Shown one piece after another: positions 61,214 to 64,000 of a stretch of 64,000 bases of DNA; position 1 is the stretch's first letter, and each line of letters begins with the position of its first letter. This DNA comes from Aromatoleum toluvorans. GTDB lineage: Bacteria; Pseudomonadota; Gammaproteobacteria; Burkholderiales; Rhodocyclaceae. Location: contig NZ_WTVN01000004.1 of NCBI RefSeq assembly GCF_012910905.1, positions 124,001 through 188,000 of the forward strand, read 5' to 3'. A program made the position numbers and the translations under genes. The notes beneath the pieces are model-generated. The model ran no database searches, was not told the origin of the DNA, and saw nothing but the letters and a program-made list of their open reading frames with translations.

Positions 61214-62674
61214 ATGCGTCAGATCCAGAATTTCATCGGCGGCGAGTTCGTGGCCGCCGCGAGCGGCAAGCGCTTCGACAAGCGTTCGCCGCTCGACAAC
61301 CGCGTGATCGCGTCGATCGCCGAGGCCGGACGGGCCGAGGTCGACGCCGCGGTGAGCGCCGCCCGTGCCGCGCTGCACGGCGAGTGGGGTGGCCTCACGA
61401 CCGAGCAGCGTGTCGAGCTGCTGTACGGCGTCGCCAACGAGATCACGCGCCGCTTCGAGGACTTCGTCGAAGCCGAGATGGCCGACACCGGCCAGCCGCG
61501 CCACGTGATGACGAGCGCGTTCATCCCGCGCGGCGCGGCGAACTTCAAGGTGTTCGCGGACGTGGTGAAGAACGTGCCGAACGAGTCCTTCCAGATGGCG
61601 ACGCCGGACGGACGTGGCGCGCTGAACTACGGCATCCGTGTGCCCAAGGGCGTGATCGGCGTGATCTGCCCGTGGAACGCGCCCTTCATGTTGATGACGT
61701 GGAAGGTCGGGCCGGCGCTGGCCTGCGGCAACACGGTCGTCGTCAAGCCGTCGGAGGAATCGCCGCACACCGCGACGCTGCTGGGCGAAGTGATGAACGC
61801 GGTCGGCGTGCCCAAGGGTGTGTACAACGTCGTGCATGGCTTCGGGCCCGACTCGGCGGGTGAGTTCTTGACGCAGAACCGCGGCGTCGATGCGATCACC
61901 TTCACCGGCGAGACGCGTACCGGCGCGGCGATCATGAAAGCGGCATCCGAAGGCATGCGCGACGTGTCCTTCGAGCTCGGCGGCAAGAACGCCGGCATCG
62001 TGTTCGCCGACGCGGACTTCGACGCCGCAGTCGAAGGCATCTTCCGCTCGGCCTTCCTCAACTCCGGCCAGGTCTGCCTGGGCACGGAGCGCGTGTATGT
62101 CGAGCGCCCGATCTTCGAGCGTTTCGTGCAGGCGCTGAAGGTGAAGGCGGAAGGCGTGAAGTTCGGCCGTCCCGACGACCACGATGCGAACTACGGCCCG
62201 CTGATCAGCCAGGAGCATCGCCAGAAGGTGCTCTCGTACTACCGCAAGGCGGTGGAAGAGGGCGCGACGGTCGTCACCGGTGGCGGCGTGCCGCAGATGC
62301 CGGGCGCGCTCGCCGAAGGCGCGTGGGTCGAGCCGACGATCTGGACGGGGCTGCCCGACGACGCGGCGGTCGTGCGCGAGGAGATCTTCGGGCCGTGCTG
62401 CCACATCCGTCCGTTCGACAGCGAGAACGAAGTCGTCGCACTCGCGAACGACACGGAATACGGCCTCTCGACGACGATCTGGACGACGAACCTCGCCCGC
62501 GCGCACCGCGTCGCGGCGCGCGTCGAGGTCGGCATCACCTGGGTGAATAGCTGGTTCCTGCGCGACCTGCGCACCGCGTTCGGCGGTTCCAAGCAATCCG
62601 GCATCGGCCGCGAAGGGGGCGTTCATTCGCTCGAGTTCTATACCGAAACCCGAAACATCTGCGTGAAGCTCTGA
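61214..62674 (+). CDS. dmpC: 2-hydroxymuconic semialdehyde dehydrogenase, copy 2
   Basis: A 486-residue aldehyde dehydrogenase collinear with the gene at 31252: VICPWNAPFML, FTGETRTG, FELGGKNAG and the catalytic Cys in NSGQVCLGTERVYVE. A GTG at 61208 is an alternative start, but ATG 61214 aligns with copy 1. It opens the second meta operon under the LysR-type promoter. The next gene is the hydratase, with no hydrolase between. Confidence 0.94.
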   Translation: MRQIQNFIGGEFVAAASGKRFDKRSPLDNRVIASIAEAGRAEVDAAVSAARAALHGEWGGLTTEQRVELLYGVANEITRRFEDFVEAEMADTGQPRHVMTSAFIPRGAANFKVFADVVKNVPNESFQMATPDGRGALNYGIRVPKGVIGVICPWNAPFMLMTWKVGPALACGNTVVVKPSEESPHTATLLGEVMNAVGVPKGVYNVVHGFGPDSAGEFLTQNRGVDAITFTGETRTGAAIMKAASEGMRDVSFELGGKNAGIVFADADFDAAVEGIFRSAFLNSGQVCLGTERVYVERPIFERFVQALKVKAEGVKFGRPDDHDANYGPLISQEHRQKVLSYYRKAVEEGATVVTGGGVPQMPGALAEGAWVEPTIWTGLPDDAAVVREEIFGPCCHIRPFDSENEVVALANDTEYGLSTTIWTTNLARAHRVAARVEVGITWVNSWFLRDLRTAFGGSKQSGIGREGGVHSLEFYTETRNICVKL

Positions 62675-62681
62675 GGAAGCC

Positions 62682-63479
62682 ATGAACGAAGAAAAGATCA
62701 GGCAATACGGCGACGAGCTCTTCGACGCCTGGCGCGAGCGCCGCACCGTCGCCCCGCTGCTGGAACGCGAGCCGGACATCACGCTCGACGACGCCTACCG
62801 CATCCAGCTGCGCTACATCGAGCGCCGTGTTCAGGCGGGCGAAAAGATCGTCGGCAAGAAGATCGGCGTGACGAGCAAGCCGGTGCAGGACTTCCTCGGC
62901 GTGTTCCAGCCGGACTTCGGCCAGCTCACGTCCGGCATGGTGTACCAGGAAGGCGACGTCATCGATCTGGGCACGCTGATCCAGCCCAAGGCCGAGGCCG
63001 AACTCGCCTTCGTGCTCAAGCATGACCTGCAGGGTCCCGGCGTGACCGCGATGGACGTGATCCGCGCGACCGACTACGTCGTGCCCTGCTTCGAGATCGT
63101 CGATTCGCGCATCACCGACTGGAAGATCCGCATCCAGGACACGGTCGCCGACAACGCCTCGTGCGGCGTGTATGTGCTCGGCAAGACCAAGGGCGACCCG
63201 CGCAAGCTCGACATCACCCTCGCCGGCATGGTGCTGGAGAAGAACGGCGAGCTGCATTCGACTGGTGTCGGCGCGGCGGTGCAGGGCTCGCCCGCGAATG
63301 CCGTCGCGTGGCTCGCGAACACGCTGGGCGAGCTCGGCATCCCGTTCAAGGCGGGCGAAGTGATCCTGTCGGGATCGCAGTCGCCGCTGGTGCCGGTCGT
63401 CGATGGCGACGAACTGGTGTGTACCGTCGGCGGGCTTGGCAGCTGCCGCGTGAAATTTGCCGGAAGGAGCGCGGTATGA
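62682..63479 (+). CDS. dmpE: 2-oxopent-4-enoate hydratase, copy 2
   Basis: A 265-residue hydratase ([57 protein letters not shown]), paralogous to the gene at 33579. It hydrates 2-hydroxypentadienoate. Its stop overlaps the start of the next gene (ATGA), so the two are translationally coupled. Confidence 0.93.
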   Translation: MNEEKIRQYGDELFDAWRERRTVAPLLEREPDITLDDAYRIQLRYIERRVQAGEKIVGKKIGVTSKPVQDFLGVFQPDFGQLTSGMVYQEGDVIDLGTLIQPKAEAELAFVLKHDLQGPGVTAMDVIRATDYVVPCFEIVDSRITDWKIRIQDTVADNASCGVYVLGKTKGDPRKLDITLAGMVLEKNGELHSTGVGAAVQGSPANAVAWLANTLGELGIPFKAGEVILSGSQSPLVPVVDGDELVCTVGGLGSCRVKFAGRSAV

Positions 63480-64000
63480 GCCGAAACAATGAACTGACGC
63501 TGTCGCGCGAGGACGTCGTGCGCCTCGCCGAGCGCGTCGAAGGCGCGCAACGGGGCGCATACGCGATCACGAAGCTCACCGACGAGTATCCGTCGATGAC
63601 GATCGCCGACGGCTACGCCGTGCAGAGCGAACTGCGCCGGCGCTATATCGCGCAGGGTCATCGGCTGGTCGGCTGGAAGGCGGGGCTTACGTCGAAGGCC
63701 AAAATGCAGCAGATGGGCGTCGATGTGCCGTCGATCGGCTTCCTCACCGACCGCATGGCGCGCCCGGAAAACAGCGCGATCTCGACGGCCGACCTCGTGC
63801 ATCCGCGCGTCGAATGCGAAGTCGCCTTCGTGATGAAGAAGGACCTGCGCGGCCCCGCCTGCACGCGCCAGGACGTGCTCGACGCGACCGACTACGTGCT
63901 GCCCGCGGTCGAGATCATCGATTCGCGCTTCTCCGGCTTCAAGTTCGACCTCGCCAGCGTGATCGCGGACAACGGCTCTTCCGCACGCTTCGTCGGCGGC
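63476..64000 (+). CDS. dmpH: 2-oxo-3-hexenedioate decarboxylase, copy 2, 3' partial
   Basis: The first 175 codons are visible and the frame is still open at the window end. GWKAGLTSKAKMQQMGVDVP, HPRVECEVAFVMKKDL and VEIIDSRFSGFKFDLASVIA follow the DmpH copy at 36364, with a longer N terminus. It starts at the ATGA overlap with dmpE2. The second operon thus has C, E and H in the 4-oxalocrotonate branch; DmpD, F, G and I may follow outside the window. Confidence 0.92.
   Translation, partial: MSRNNELTLSREDVVRLAERVEGAQRGAYAITKLTDEYPSMTIADGYAVQSELRRRYIAQGHRLVGWKAGLTSKAKMQQMGVDVPSIGFLTDRMARPENSAISTADLVHPRVECEVAFVMKKDLRGPACTRQDVLDATDYVLPAVEIIDSRFSGFKFDLASVIADNGSSARFVGG

Noticed and set aside
1-64000. 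CRISPR array, integrase, transposase or conjugation genes
   Set aside because: No regularly spaced repeats and no recognisable recombinase or transfer protein in any frame, despite signs of recombination.

Overview
The window looks like the chromosome of a betaproteobacterium of the Azoarcus/Aromatoleum/Thauera type (Rhodocyclales). This is inferred from high GC, strong GAGGAG-type ribosome binding sites, and the set of bacterial multicomponent monooxygenases, meta-cleavage operons, and CbrA/ActP-like sensor-transporter genes. I ran no database search.

Layout. 1-6.1 kb looks like core chromosome: the end of a transporter-linked histidine kinase, its response regulator, a PAS sensor fused to a DEDDh exonuclease, a Na+/solute symporter, and tRNA-Ser(GGA). 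A LysR remnant lies just past the tRNA. 6.5-7.5 kb holds a DUF5710 protein and an exonuclease. 8.1-18.3 kb is a complete toluene monooxygenase operon (tmoABCDEF) with a FadL-type porin and a TodS/TodT-like two-component system. 18.7-24.0 kb is a decayed phenol hydroxylase cluster: a frameshifted DmpR-like activator, a ferredoxin, dmpKLM, and a dmpN cut after residue 321. 24.1-30.7 kb carries an arylsulfatase, a Phenol_MetA_deg outer-membrane protein, an octaheme TPR cytochrome, and IclR and GntR regulators. 30.8-37.4 kb is a full lower meta pathway (HbpS-like, dmpCDEFGHI), followed by an intact LysR gene. 38.5-46.3 kb is a DUF1302/DUF1329/YCF48/RND cassette plus a UspA-hemerythrin fusion. 46.3-48.0 kb is an intact DmpR-like activator. 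48.2-52.0 kb is an AT-richer insertion with an AAA ATPase, a TIR/deoxyribosyltransferase-like protein, a 45-aa membrane peptide and an unknown protein; a second copy of the activator's 3' end lies inside it. 52.6-54.8 kb is an OsmC-YcaO fusion. 55.4-61.0 kb is an intact catechol 2,3-dioxygenase plus dmpKLMNOP operon behind a sigma-54 promoter. 61.2-64.0 kb starts a second meta operon (dmpC, E, H) that runs off the window.

How it fits together. Toluene enters through the FadL porin and is hydroxylated by Tmo to cresol or phenol. DmpKLMNOP converts phenols to catechols and DmpB opens the ring. Either meta operon then carries the product toward pyruvate and acetyl-CoA, with DmpF/DmpG present only in the first. 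Three control layers can be read in the DNA. Sigma-54 promoters precede both phenol hydroxylase clusters and the ferredoxin gene, for DmpR-type activators. A palindrome, AAATCTCGAGATTT, recurs at five sites in the 18-31 kb half. A paired ATAC-N7-GTAT LysR operator occurs with identical spacing in front of the DUF1302 cassette and, 23 kb away, the second meta operon. Remnants of regulator genes (LysR at 6.2 kb, DmpR-like at 49.5 kb) and the half-dead hydroxylase suggest the region was assembled by repeated acquisition and recombination of paralogous catabolic clusters.
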